A stretch of 64,000 nt of DNA. Source: Adiantum capillus-veneris. Taxonomy: Eukaryota > Streptophyta > Polypodiopsida > Polypodiales > Pteridaceae. Position numbers and translations under genes: made by a program. The notes beneath the pieces were generated by a model that searched no databases, was not told the DNA's origin, and saw nothing but the letters and a program-made list of their open reading frames with translations. The stretch is taken from positions 85,187,778-85,251,777 of the forward strand of contig CM043967.1 of NCBI GenBank assembly GCA_014529385.2, written 5' to 3'. Shown here piece by piece: positions 36,548-47,890 of the stretch (its first letter is position 1; the number at the start of each line of letters is the position of its first letter).

Positions 36548-39500
36548 ATGGCTGGATCACAGGACACTGCTCTTTACAATATCAAGAAGCTGGATGGAAC
36601 CAATTTCCCATTGTGGAAGATGAAGATTTGGCACGTGTTGGTACAAAAGAAGCAGATAAAACCTATAAAGCTCAAGGGGATAAAACCAGAAGATATGGAC
36701 GAAGATGAATGGAGCAAAATGGATGAATTGGCACTTTCTACCATTATGCTGACTTTGGCAGAAAGCGTTTACTTCAATGTAGCAGATGAGATGTCGGCTT
36801 ATCAAGCATGGTTAAAGCTGAGTGATCTTTATGAGAAGCAGAGTGCAGCTTCACAGGTATACTGGCTTAAGAAGCTTGTTGACTTGAAGATGAAAGAAGG
36901 GACACCTATGTCCAATCATCTGAATGAATTCAACACAATCTACAATCAATTGTCAGCTCAAGGTGTCAAGTTTGATGAACCTGTTAGAGCTATGTTCCTG
37001 TTGATCACATTGCCGGAAAGTTGGGACACTTTTCGCACAGCTTTGAGTAATTCTGCACCTCCAGATGGTTTGAGCATAGTAGGTGTAGAAGGAAGTCTGC
37101 TTACTGAAGAAACCAATAGAAAGACAATGGACAAAGGCAAACGAACAGCCTTAGTTGTCAGGGGAAGGACCAAAGAAAAGTACAAAGGTGGAAAGAGGAA
37201 TCAGTCTCGTAGCAAGTCCCGCAGTGCTAAAGGTAAGAGTGACATAGAATGCTACCATTGTGGCAAGAAGGGTCACATGAAAAGAGACTGCAGAGAATGG
37301 AAAGCAGAAAAAGGCAAAGAGAAAGCTGAAGACCATGGTGAGAAGAACAAGTCCTCAGTGAAGATTCAAGAAATAAATGTGACAAACACTGTTGCAGAGG
37401 ATGACAGTCTAGTGTCAGGAGACATCTACTTCTTGAAGAATACAATGGACTCATCTCTTCTTACATCATCTGATGGAAATGCACTGAGTGACTTGATTAT
37501 AGACTCAGGGGCATCACTTCATGTGTCTCCAAACAAGGAGTGGTTTACCTCTTATGTGACCACTAAAGATCATGTTCGGCTAGGCAATGGGCAGACATGT
37601 GAGATCTTAGGTGTTGGAGATGTTCAATTGAAGTTTCAAAATGGCTCTTCTTTCACGCTGAAGAATGTGAGACATGTTCCCGCAATTACAAAGAGCTTGA
37701 TCAGCACAGGTTTACTTGATGATGCTGGCTACGTCACCACTTTTGGACAGAACATGTGGAAGATATCCAAGGGTTCTATGACAGTAGCACATGGAGTAAA
37801 GTCTGGAGGACTTTACATGATTTATGTATCAAATGTCTCTAAAAATGTAATCAATGTAACCGAGCAGCCGAACGTTTCTTTGTGGCATAGCCGGTTAGGA
37901 CATATGTCCAAGAAGGGAATGGAAATCTTGTCTCGTTCTCGTTATTTGCCTGGCTTTTCATTTAATGATTTTGAATTCTGTGAACATTGTCTATATGGTA
38001 AGCAAACACAGCAGCCACATAAGCATAGAAGCAGTAGAAGAGATACACAGTTGGCACTTGTTCATAGTGATTTGTGTGGACCCATGCCTAACCTATCTCT
38101 AGGGGGAGCTTCTTAATTTATGACATTTATAGATGATTACTTGAGGAAAGTATGGGTTTACTTTCTCAAGCACAAGGATGAAGCGTTTAGTGTTTTCAAA
38201 ACGTTTGTGACACTTGTGGAGAATCAGAGTGGCAAGAAGCTTAAATGCTTACGCACTGACAATGGTGGAGAGTATGTTTCAAAGGCCTTTCAGGACTTTT
38301 GTGAGTCAAAAGGTATAAAACGTGAAGTTACTGCTCCTTACAATCCTCCTCAAAATGGTGTTGCTGAGAGGATGAATAGGACCATACAAGAGAAGGTCAG
38401 AAATATGTTGTTTAATGCACAGTTGCCAAATGGGTTTTGGGCTGAAGCTGTATCAACAGCTGTTCATCTTGTAAATAGATCTCCTAGCAAGGTTTTGCAG
38501 AAGGATTCAGTGCCAGAGATGCTATGGTCAGGCAAAATGCCCTCATACAAGCATCTCAGAGTCTTTGGTTGTGTGGCATATACTCACGTTCCAAAGGAAT
38601 TTAGGAAAAAACTTGAGCCGAAGAGTAGAAAGTGCATCTTTCTAAGCTATGGTAATTCTGGTGAGATGGGGTACAGACTTTGGGATCCCGAATCCAGAAA
38701 GGTTGTCCGCAGCAATGATGTTCACTTTAATGAATCCAAATATCATTCTAAACCAAAGAGGGTTGAGGAGATTAGAAGAGTTGTCTTCTAAGAAGATGGA
38801 CCTGCACGTGCAAGACAAAATGTGAGGGCTCAAGAGGAGCAAGGACATGATAGATTGGAACCACAGGTTGTGGCTGAGCCTGAGCCACCTATTGTGCGTA
38901 GATCTGGATGTATCACGCGACCTCCTGATAGGTTTGTTCCATCTATGAACTATGTCATGTTGACTGATTGCAATGAGCCTTCATGTTACAAGGAAGCAGT
39001 GCAAATGAAGGACTCCGGGAATTGGCAATTGGCCATGCAGTCAAAGATGACAGCTCTGCATAAAAACCAGACATGGAAGCTAGTTAAATTACCACAGGGC
39101 AAAAAGGCTCTACCTTGTAAATGGGTTTACAGGTATAAGATCATCGCTCATGATAGTCATCCAAAGTACAATGCAAGGCTTGTTGCCAAGGGCTTCAAGG
39201 AAGAACAAGGCATTGACTTTGATGAAGTCTTCTCTCTGGTGGTCAAGATGACTACATTGAGATGCTTTCTTGCATTGGTTGCCATATTAGATTTGGTGTT
39301 GCACCAAATGGATGTCAAGACAACGTTCTTGCATGGTGATTTAGATGTGGAAATTTACATGCAGCAGCCAGAAGGGTTTGTTAAGAAAGGGAAGGAAGAT
39401 TTGGTATGCCAGTTGTTAAAGAGTCTTTATGGCTTAAAACAATCACCGAGGGCATGGTACCATAAGTTCCACAAGTTTATGCTTTCTCAAGGCTACAAAT

Positions 39501-40528
39501 GTAGTGAGTTCGATCACTGTCTATATACAAAGAAGCCTAAGGATGGCAGTTGACTGATCCTTATTTTGTATGTGGATGACATGTTGATTGCTGGCAAGCA
39601 CTTGGAAGAAATTTCAGCTTTGAAGTCAAAAATGGCAAAATCGTTTGACATGAAAGACATGGGTGAGGCAAGTCATATACTTGGTATGTGCATTGAGAGA
39701 GACAGATCAAAGAAGTTGATTTGGTTATCTCAAACAGAGTATATTGACAAGGTTTTGCATCGTTTCAATATGGAGAAGGGAAAGGCATTGAGTGTTCCAT
39801 TGCCACCATATGTGAAACTCAGCAAACAAGATTGTCCTGTGTCTGAGGAAGAACGGGGTGAAATGGATAAGATTCCATATGCGTCTGCAGTGGGTAGTTT
39901 AATGTATGCAATGATTGCTACTCGCCCAGACATTGCATTTGCAGTGGGAGTAGTAAGTCGATACATGTCAAACCCAGGCAAGAAACATTGGGAGGTAGTG
40001 AAAGGAATATTGAGATACCTGAAAGCTACAAAGAGTATGCGTATATGCTATGGGAGTCAGAAGCTAAGTGTAAAGGGTTTTACAGACTCAAATTATGCAG
40101 GTGACTTAGACAACCGAAGGTCTACGTCAAGGTATGCCTTTACATTGGCTGGTGGAGCAGTATCATGGCGTTCTAGATTACAAGATTGTGTTACTCAGTC
40201 TACTACAGAGGCTGAATATGTTGCAGCATCAGAGGCATGCAAAGAATCAATTTGGCTTAATGGACTAGTAACAGATTTGGGAATCAAAGAAGAGATGCCT
40301 GTGTTATATTGTGATAGTCAAAGTGCTATACAATTGGCTCGCAATCCAGTTTATCACTTAAAGACAAAGCATGTGGATGTGAAGTATCATTTCATCAGGG
40401 AAATGCTCGAGGATAAGCAACTTCAGCTTGTCAAAGTTCACACCACAGAAAATCCTGCTGATCTACTTACAAAAGGACTTCCCTCAGAGAGCTTTGCGCA
40501 TTTTCGCAAGCAGTTAGGTGTAGGGTAG
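36548..40528 (+). pseudogene. Copia-B gag-pol polyprotein, one frame with three stops
   Basis: A single frame of 1326 codons starts MAGSQDTALYN. Gag fills about residues 1-230. The CCHC knuckle is at 235-248 (C-Y-H-C-G-K-K-G-H-M-K-R-D-C). The protease D-S-G-A has its Asp at about 319. The GAG-pre-integrase L-W-H-S-R-L-G-H lies near 445. The integrase triad is D508, D571 and E607, with the canonical 35-residue D-E spacing. The reverse-transcriptase box Y-V-D-D is at 1008-1011 and RNase H is C-terminal (C-D-S-Q-S-A). The stops are TAA at 38114 (start of the integrase core), TAA at 38789 (integrase to RT linker) and TGA at 39551, six codons before YVDD. No frameshift was found. All catalytic residues checked are intact, so it is recently dead, or possibly affected by sequence errors. 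Confidence 0.95.
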
Positions 40529-40592
40529 TACATCACTTCTCTACATCTCTTGTATATTAGCTTGTATAGTAGCTTCTCTCACACTTAAAGTA

Positions 40593-40642
40593 CCACATTG
40601 GACTTTAAGTGGGAGGTTGTTGGGGTATAAAGCCCAATGTGG
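40593..40642. repeat. Inverted repeat straddling the Copia-B polypurine tract and 3' LTR start
   Basis: CCACATTGGACTTTA (40593-40607) and TAAAGCCCAATGTGG (40628-40642) pair with one mismatch, so the polypurine tract and the LTR start fall in the loop. Confidence 0.75.
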
Positions 40643-40809
40643 TCGCCTAGGTAAGTGGGCGGACCGCCAGGTATGTTCACGTATTCTTTTGTAAAAACCT
40701 AATAAGAACTCACTATGCTCTACACATTACAGTAGAGCGAGTTCACCATATCGTCGTGCTCTTCTTCTCGCACTCTCTCTCGCGTCACACTTCCGCTCGT
40801 ACTCCTTCA
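40618..40809 (+). repeat. 3' LTR of Copia-B
   Basis: 192 bp, followed by the right AATGT target-site duplication. Confidence 0.95.
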
Positions 40810-40814
40810 AATGT

Positions 40815-41227
40815 TGAGTGTCCCTCCTCTGTGGAAGAGGCACCTCACTTGATCAGCACATCGATGCCGTAGGAGAAGCTTATGCTGCAAGCCGGGACAA
40901 CCGGTTGTCGATGCTAAGGAAACTAGGTGTCTATCCCTATTTCCACGGTTGAACAAAAGTGTCTCATCTGCTCAAAGATATTGGAGTCGTTGAAGTAAAA
41001 AACTAGAGTGTGTGTATGTATTCAATACTGAAAATGTTGGCAGAAAACTATCTTTTGCTTTGCTACTCAGATTGATAATCTAAGAGCATAAATGACTTCA
41101 AAAGAAGGGGGGGGGGAGGGGGGAGGTAAAACCATAGACACTTGCTGGAGATACTACCAACACGACGAAGAAGTTGGAACAATAACCGAAATCAACATTT
41201 GGCCTAAACTATGTGCACGCACACAAA

Positions 41228-41284
<57 letters not shown>

Positions 41285-42290
41285 ATGTGCTTTGAGATCT
41301 CCATTTCATTTTTGTGTGCTAGATTCAGCTCTAAAGCTCCTCTGTTCAAGCTTTTGCACAATATGCAAAAGCTTTGCATAGTGTATAATATTTGTTGTGT
41401 CCTTCACCGAAGGCTGTAGGCCCTAGCTTGATCTGAACCTCGTACACACGCGAGGAAGGAAGATACCATCGTAGATGTGATACCACTTGTAGAGTTCACA
41501 ATGCATGTGGATTATGAATGAGAAAAAGAGCATACACACATAGTGGGTGGAGCGCAGATTGAGGATTAGAATCCCTTGCAACTCCTTATTCTTTGTATTA
41601 TCAATGAATAAGGTTAGACGTTAGGTGATGGGTTAGTAATGCTCTGGCCAGTTGACCCAAACCCAATAATAACACACTTATTTTACATATAAGGTTTTGT
41701 ATAGTTCCTCGAAAACAAACTAGTGCTAAATTTGTTGTATAGGAAAACTCTCTTTTGTGCTTTTAAGCATTAGTTTATGTCACTATACCTTCATGGGTTT
41801 CTTCTTATTAATAAGCCTTAAATAACCCTAACACCATCCAAGGGAAAAAAATTAAAGAAGAACTCATTAGGTAATCCTCTATCACAACATGTGAACTTGA
41901 GGTGATTTATACGAAAAGGGATTAGGTTTTGTAATATCAAAAATTGATTTTCAAGTGATATCTCATGCAAATAACTAAAAGTGTGCTAACAATGTTGACA
42001 TCTTATGTACTCATCAAACTCTCTATCTATATATGTCAATGATGATGTATAATATTCATAAACTTCATAGAGAGAAGACATGTTCCTCTCATTTCAATAC
42101 ATTTCTATCTCTTCTCCTTTCCCTTTCCCCCCCTCCCCCTTGAGTGAGATCCACCCACGAGTATAGAAAGGAAATTATTGGGGGTCCCTAACTTATACAA
42201 TGGTTTAGATTTCAGAAAAATCCCCGTCCCCTACACTTACATGGCATGATATTTTTTCCATGGTCGATTTCCTAAGAAAGACGCATGCCT
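40815..42290. other. Non-genic stretch
   Basis: No supported gene. It contains a G-rich run near 41107-41124 and a (TC)15(AC)12 compound microsatellite at 41231-41284. Confidence 0.6.
41231..41284. repeat. (TC)15(AC)12 compound microsatellite
   Basis: A perfect dinucleotide run that switches from TC to AC at 41261. Confidence 0.95.
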
Positions 42291-42740
42291 AGTTTGCTAC
42301 ATGGATGCAAATTATGCAGGGAATGTGGATAGTAGAAGGTTCATGTTAGAATATGCTTTACATTTATAGGTGGTACAATTTCATGGGGACCTCATCTACA
42401 CAATCTCTCATTGAAGTTGATTATGTTGCTGTGTTAGAGGCTAGCAAGTAAGCTACATCGATTACGTGTCTGCTCGTAGTTTTGGGGATTACTATAGGCA
42501 TTACTGTTTTGCATTGCAATAGTCTCAGTGCTATCTAGCTAGCAAGAAATCTAATGTTTCATGCAAATTCAAAGCACATTGATGTGAGGTATCACTTCAT
42601 GACTCATGAAAGGTACATGAGGACAAATACATAGAGCTTAGCTACATTCACACAGACAATAATCCTACTAATTTAATATCTAAAGGTCTATTCTCTAAGA
42701 AGTTTGAACATTGTCGAGTGCTTATGAGCATTGGGTACAT
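42291..42740 (+). pseudogene. Copia-C relic: decayed RNase H and polyprotein C-terminus
   Basis: Scattered frames show Y-M-D-A-N-Y-A-G-N-V-D-S-R-R, then A-L-x-C-N-S-L-S-A-I-x-L-A-R-N-like sequence, then K-A-H-(I)-D-V-R-Y-H-F-like sequence, then H-T-D-N-N-P-T-N-L-I-S-K-G-L and finally F-E-H-C-R-V-L-M-S-I-G. These are, in order, the copia RNase H motifs and the polyprotein end. It is closer in pattern to Copia-B than to Copia-A but is a distinct family. Many stops and frameshifts are present. The rest of the element upstream is missing. Confidence 0.8.
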
Positions 42741-42812
42741 ATTTATACTCTACATACCCTGTAAATATGTCAATAGCTGGCTGAAAGATTCATTGGCCTT
42801 TAAGTGTGAGGC

Positions 42813-43008
42813 TGTTGGGGAAAGGGCCATTTTGCCCTGGCCGCATATGGCAAGCAGTCCACTTACTACTAACTTCACTAACCATTTTTATATTCTTATT
42901 TATACAAAAATGAATATGGAGCGCATAGCGAAGTCTAACTACAGTGATCGCAAGAGTGAAGGCTTTCTCCACCATCTCTGTGTTGTTGCTCTCTCTCTCT
43001 CTCTCTCT

Positions 43009-43072
<64 letters not shown>

Positions 43073-43122
43073 CACGCATCGCGAGTGCAAAACTCTTATG
43101 TATCAGAAATCCTATTGTAGCA
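42813..43122 (+). repeat. Candidate 3' LTR of the Copia-C relic
   Basis: A purine-rich AAGTGTGAGG precedes TGTTGGGGAAAGGG, which resembles the Copia-B LTR start. The likely end is GTAGCA at 43122, but no partner LTR or target-site duplication confirms it. A CT microsatellite (42989-43069) fills its second half. Confidence 0.5.
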
Positions 43123-44228
43123 TGATGAAGAATGGGGTTTTTGTTAACCAAAAATGCTTCTTTGTTATTATGGGAAATAACCATAATTATTTACTATTTT
43201 TATTCACCAAGCCTCTCTAACTCCACAAGGATTTTTGATTCACAAATCAAGTGCCTTTGAGAATGTAGTTAAAACTATAGGAAACTTGAGACAACTTTGA
43301 GATTTAAATCACATAAATTGGGAAGTCATTAAATTGTCATAGTCCACTATTCATTGATTGAGAGGTGCAAAGTTAATGTTTTTATCATGCTTGTACTCAT
43401 GCTTCAAGTATCCCTTTTAGGAGGCGGGCTTAGAGTGTCTTCTCCTCTATAACATGTCACTTACCAATTTACTTGTTTCTTGTGTGCTAAAAGGGATTTA
43501 TTTGCAATCACTCTAACGCATTGAAAGCTTCACTCTTCCTTCTATGCAAATCACTTGTACTTTGAAAGCTTCAATCTTCCTTCTATGCAGGTCATAAAGT
43601 TAAGTTGCGCTTTGGAGAATTTTGTGGCCTTAGCTTTGTTGTGAATACATGCAATGGTCGCTTCCTCATATCACGCCAATGTATACATTCTTATGCTAGG
43701 CATTGGGAATTGGCACTTCCTAATTGTATTAACAATATTGATTCAAAAAGTTGTCTCTAAGTTAGAGCATGGGGCTTGATTCATGACCTAGTTCCTTTGT
43801 CTCTTCTATTATTAGGCCCTCGAAAACTTGAAAAAATTCCATGATAAATGGTTTTTATTGAATGCTTTATTATGTCATGAAATAATCTCAATTGGCAAAG
43901 GTACTCGCCACTCAATTGAGATGGTCGTTAAGGTCTTAGTAACATTGGTCAACTATATTTTTGAACCGTAAATAACCACGGAAATCACAGCATTGTCAAC
44001 TTCTTGACTACTTTTACACATAAGCAAGGCTATCATACCTATTTAGTTGGTGGTTTTGGGCATTGCTTCTTAGTTTATAACCTAACTTCAAGATCTCCAC
44101 GGACCACTTCAACAACATACTTGATAAGAAGGAGGACGCAAGTGCAGGGCTCATTATCTACATGGCAACCTTTGACATCAATGTGCACCGGTTTACAGCA
44201 ATTGGAAAATCTTCAATTTCTATATGCT
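43123..44228. other. Non-genic stretch upstream of the duplication
   Basis: No recognised gene. Frames at 44004-44249 and one shifted near 44100-44210 look partly protein-like (D-H-F-N-N-I-L-D-K-K-E-D-A-S). They run into the duplicated segment but match no family that I know. Confidence 0.45.
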
Positions 44229-44713
44229 CATGTTCAAGGAACTACCTAAAACCAATGAAAAAGAGCCCAACAAGAATGTTGCACTTCTCAAGCGTTTTAA
44301 GAGGGGGAGGGTGGAGCTACCCAATGCCCACAGGTTGAAGGATCAAATAAGAAATGCTGTGGAATTTATGTTTGACCATGGTACTGACTTGTGTGGGGTC
44401 CTTTTGTGAGAAATGCGTTACCCACTAGACTTTCCCCTGGCTTTGCCTTAGGGGAATTACTAGTACTGCAAAGGCGGCCTCATGTTCAAGGAACTACCTA
44501 AAATCAATGAAAAAGATTGAGCCCAGCAAGAATGTTGCACTTCTCAAGCGTTTTTAGAAGGGGAGGGTGGAGCTACCCAATGCCCACAGGTTGAAGGATC
44601 AAATAAGAAATGCTGTGGAATTTATGTTTGACCATGGTACTGACTGTGTGGGGTCCTTTTGTGAGAAATGCGTTACCCACCAGACTTTCCCCTGGCTTTG
44701 CCTTAGGGGAATT
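44229..44713 (+). repeat. Direct duplication of about 230 bp, two copies 252 bp apart
   Basis: Copy 1 is 44229-44459 and copy 2 is 44481-44713. Both start CATGTTCAAGGAACTACC and end CCTTAGGGGAATTA, with few substitutions and a small insertion in copy 2. The first copy has a 62-codon frame (44224-44409) rich in Lys and Arg. The second copy carries an early stop. No known protein was recognised. It lies about 0.6 kb before the RKP-like coding start. Confidence 0.9.
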
Positions 44714-45296
44714 ATAGGCTATAGGCAGGAGGGGGTCTGAAAGTCGGCGTCATCACGACACCTCCATTCGATCCTCGCCTTTCACCGTAATACACAGACC
44801 CCTCTCGCTCGCAGAGCGCGTTGCTTCACTTCCGCTCTCTGCCCACTTTTTCGGGTCTCTTTTTCGCGCAGAGTGATCGCGGCAGATCGCAGAGCTATTT
44901 GTATGCGAGTGGACAGCTTTCCCGTCCGTGATCGTGCAAGTCGATTTTAGTCTATCAGCCTATCAGATTAACAAGCACCCAATTGGGTCATTCTCGAGCA
45001 GGACACAGAATAGATCGGTACAGGGAGATAGCAAGCGCCATGTGAGAGGCGGTTGTACAGAGCGTGTTTCAATGTTCGTATTAAAGCTATGTGAACGTGT
45101 GCTGTATCCACAGGTGTTTGCCCTGGATTTTCTTCGTGCCTGGGTCTTCTCACCGCGTGGGTGCAGACCCGTTTTTTCCTCTTCTGACGCACATCCCTGC
45201 ATTTGGAGTCCCAAAGACAGCTTTACTCTTTAGTTGCTGAGACATTTGGGCCATTTGCGTAATAATGGAAAGCTGCTTCTCGTGCCTGCATGATAC
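44714..45296 (+). promoter_or_regulatory. Probable 5' leader and proximal promoter of the RKP-like gene
   Basis: The composition becomes GC-richer and pyrimidine-rich (about 44750-44880) than the transposon-filled upstream DNA, as expected for a plant 5' leader. No clear TATA box was seen. The small frames here overlap each other and are unlikely to be genes. Confidence 0.4.
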
Positions 45297-46919
45297 ATGG
45301 CTCCACTGTATGTCCAATCGATTTCGAACAGCAGGGCACAGGTCACTCATGTAAATTTCACCAGCTCCATATGCCAAAAGGAAGCAGAAATGAGGGGTAG
45401 CACCACCAAAGAGATATCCTCCAGGGGGGCTCTCAGAGGTTTGCCTGTGCTTCTTCACGAAGACGAGAGTCATTGTGACAATGTCACTGTGGTGGGCTGT
45501 GTTCGAGATAAGACAGACCCGATGGAACAAACATTAAATTACATACTCAATGTAGGTCCAGGTCACCCAGCAGCTTTCACTGCAGGTGACGAGGTCTCCT
45601 TGCAACAAATACATTCATCTCTGCAGCAATTGTTGCGAGACTTACCCAGTTATGAGGAAAGTGGCAGAGATGGACTTATGATTGCAGATAGCGGATCAGG
45701 CAAAAAGGTCGTCGACATTGACAAGCAAAGTGTTTCAGGGGATCTTAAGTTTATGCGAGGGGGCCTGGTGTTGGAGAGTCAGGCTGCATTCAGTAGCGTG
45801 CGGTCTAACGCGTGTGTCTCACAAGGGAAGTGGATGTATGAAGTCACTCTTGAGACGGCAGGTATACAACAATTGGGATGGGCAACCAAGTCTTGTAGTT
45901 TTACAAGAGAAGAAGGTGTAGGTGATTCAACAGATTCATATGCTTATGACGGGAGAAGAGTCAGAAAGTGGAGTGTTTCATGGCATCCTTATGGCCAGCC
46001 TTGGGTTCCTGGAGATGTAATTGGATGTTGCATCAATCTAGATAAAGGTGAGATCTCTTTCTTGAGAAATGGTGTCTCACTTGGTGTTGCATTTACAGAG
46101 GTGGGACATTCTGAGCCAAAGTCTCCATATTTTCCTGCGATATCTTTGTCTCAAGGTGAGAGATGTGACTTAAATTTGGGGGGAAGACCTTTCAGGTATC
46201 CTGTGGAGAACTTTCAGCCTTTGCAAGTTCCCCCTTTGATGAACGATACAAGGATACCTTTATTGACACAGGCAAAGTATCTTTTGGGATGCTTCCAGAG
46301 GCTTTTGCAGCTTGATAGCAAAGAAGTTGTTGCTGCTATGGCACCTGTGGACAGATTAAGAAGATTGAAATCTCTTGGTGAATTCTCCAACCTTGTTGGA
46401 AAAGAGATCTGCAAAACATTTGTGGAACTATTGATTCATGCTTGTCAGAACACAAGAACGTTAGAATATGTGACTTGGGGAGCTTTTGTTCCCTTTTTAA
46501 TGGAATTATACAGGTTCCAACCCCCGCATGATGTTTTCAGTGTCGATACAGCGCTGAACTTGATATTATCCTTTCTGGACTCGAGCAGTGCTTGCAGCTG
46601 CATAGGAGTGATTATGGAAGCTGTTGCTTATGGGTGTAGAACCTCAACCATTGTACTTGCAGAGTCTCCCTTTACAGGCTCTTACCCATACTTGGCATTA
46701 GCAATTCACCTATTGCGAAGACAGGACGTTTTAAGGCATTGGTGCAAGTCTGGAAGCTTTGAGGTGTGCTTGGAAGGCTTGCTTTCGAAGAAGGGACCAA
46801 ACAAGTACGACCTTGAGAAATTGATGCCAACAGTTTGGTGGCCTGGATCTCGGGAGGATTCTTGTACAGAGAATAACATGAGACAGACTTCCCAAGCCTT
46901 GACGAAAGCAATCAGCAAG
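45297..46919 (+). CDS. RKP: RKP/KPC1-like E3 ubiquitin ligase, exon 1 (SPRY domain)
   Basis: This is the N-terminal exon of a plant RKP (related to KPC1) protein, a RING-type ubiquitin ligase. In Arabidopsis RKP has been linked to turnover of CDK inhibitors. Two starts are possible: 45297, and 45390 (M-R-G-S-T-T-K-E), which better fits the length of known N-termini. The exon reads 541 codons without a break. The SPRY domain spans about residues 155-305: G-G-L-V-L-E-S, then G-K-W-M-Y-E-V, Q-L-G-W-A, W-x-P-G-D-V-I-G-C-C and the closing P-Y-F-P-A-I-S-L-S. Helical sequence follows. The exon ends at AAG with donor GTACTT at 46920, in phase 0. Identity rests on remembered family sequence. The intact frame argues for a live gene. 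Confidence 0.87.
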
Positions 46920-47041
46920 GTACTTGCGTTTTTCAGCGAATTGATGTCCCAGTTTTGACTTATGAATGCCCATATATTTCTTCTTCATGCTATTTTCTTT
47001 AGCCTCATTGCTGATGATTTGGATCCTTTCTTTTCTATCAG

Positions 47042-47890
47042 GTGGAAGAGCTACAGTGGGAGTTGTCGTATTGCCTCCTTGAGTTTGTTCCGACCCCAGA
47101 TACAGGTTCAGGGCCTTCAGAGAGGTCGACTAAATCGACAGATCCATCAGGATCAGTTTTCATGGCATTTCTACGGCATCTTGTTGGCAAGAATAGGGGG
47201 GCTGCCAGAAATATGCCACCACCCGGTCTCTCTGATAACTCTGTACTGATGACAGCATATACTGTTCTCTTGCATTTTTTATCAGAGGGAATTCCTTCAG
47301 GCAGTTTAAAATCTGCTGCCTGCAAGGAGCTTGATAGCAATGTTGGATTTTTGCACAGAGGTGGTAGCCGAAGCTTTAATGTGCGACTATTTTTAGATGC
47401 AGACTCGTACGCTAGTGATTTTGCAAGGCTTGGTGGAACTTTCAGTCACCTCTTGAAGGCACACATCCTTGCTCCAGATGATTGTGAGGCAGTTGTTTGG
47501 GAGGAAGGTTGCATGGAAGATGGTGAGAAGAAAGTCACACATTTTGGGAAGCAAAAGCCATGTTGTTGCCCTGGAGTACCAGGTAGCCCTCTCAGCTGTA
47601 GCAAGGGGTATGTGAGGGTACTTAACAAAGGTTTCAACATCCATGTGAATAGTGTTAGTGAAAGCAGCGGAGCTACGAGGCCCGAGCAGGGAAGAAGAAG
47701 CAGCCCTGAAGATGAGGATGAGAAGCCCTGCTCAAGTGGCAGGGTTGAGCCTCTCTATGGCAGTTCTTTTTGTGTTAATGCAAAGGAGGACACCTACAGA
47801 GCTCATGGACCTGATGTTGTCCAGGAAGAGGAATTGCTGGATATCATGGTGTTACTGTATCATTTAGGCGTTGCTCCAAATTTCAAGCAG
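47042..47890 (+). CDS. RKP: RKP/KPC1-like E3 ubiquitin ligase, exon 2
   Basis: It follows a 122-bp intron (46920-47041; GT donor, acceptor after TTTCTTTTCTATCAG). Both splice sites are phase 0, so V-E-E-L-Q-W-E-L joins directly to exon 1. The 283 codons include the conserved K-N-R-G-A-x-R-N-M-P-P-P-G, V-L-L-H-F-L-S-E-G and Y-H-L-G-V-A-P-N-F-K-Q segments of the family. The exon ends at CAG with donor GTAAAC at 47891. Arabidopsis RKP is about 1280 residues with a C-terminal RING. Here 824 codons are present, and the remaining third with the RING finger was not found in any frame to 64000. The next exon is presumably beyond the window. Confidence 0.85.

Larger units (their letters stand above)
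35339..40809 (+). mobile_element. Copia-B: near-intact Ty1/copia retrotransposon
   Basis: The LTRs are exactly 192 bp each and differ at about nine positions. A perfect AATGT target-site duplication is present (35334-35338 and 40810-40814). The primer site TGGTATCAGAGC at 35533-35544 is a perfect initiator-Met type site. The polypurine tract AAGTGGGAGGT lies just before the 3' LTR. Its proteins and LTRs differ clearly from Copia-A. The low LTR divergence and single reading frame make it the youngest well-preserved copia here. Confidence 0.97.

Noticed and set aside
42790-43071. Arg-Glu repeat frame on the minus strand
   Set aside because: It is purely a translation of the CT microsatellite.
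44928-45233. 101-codon frame upstream of the RKP-like start
   Set aside because: It overlaps other frames in the leader. Its composition and lack of homology suggest that it is untranslated or part of the 5' leader.
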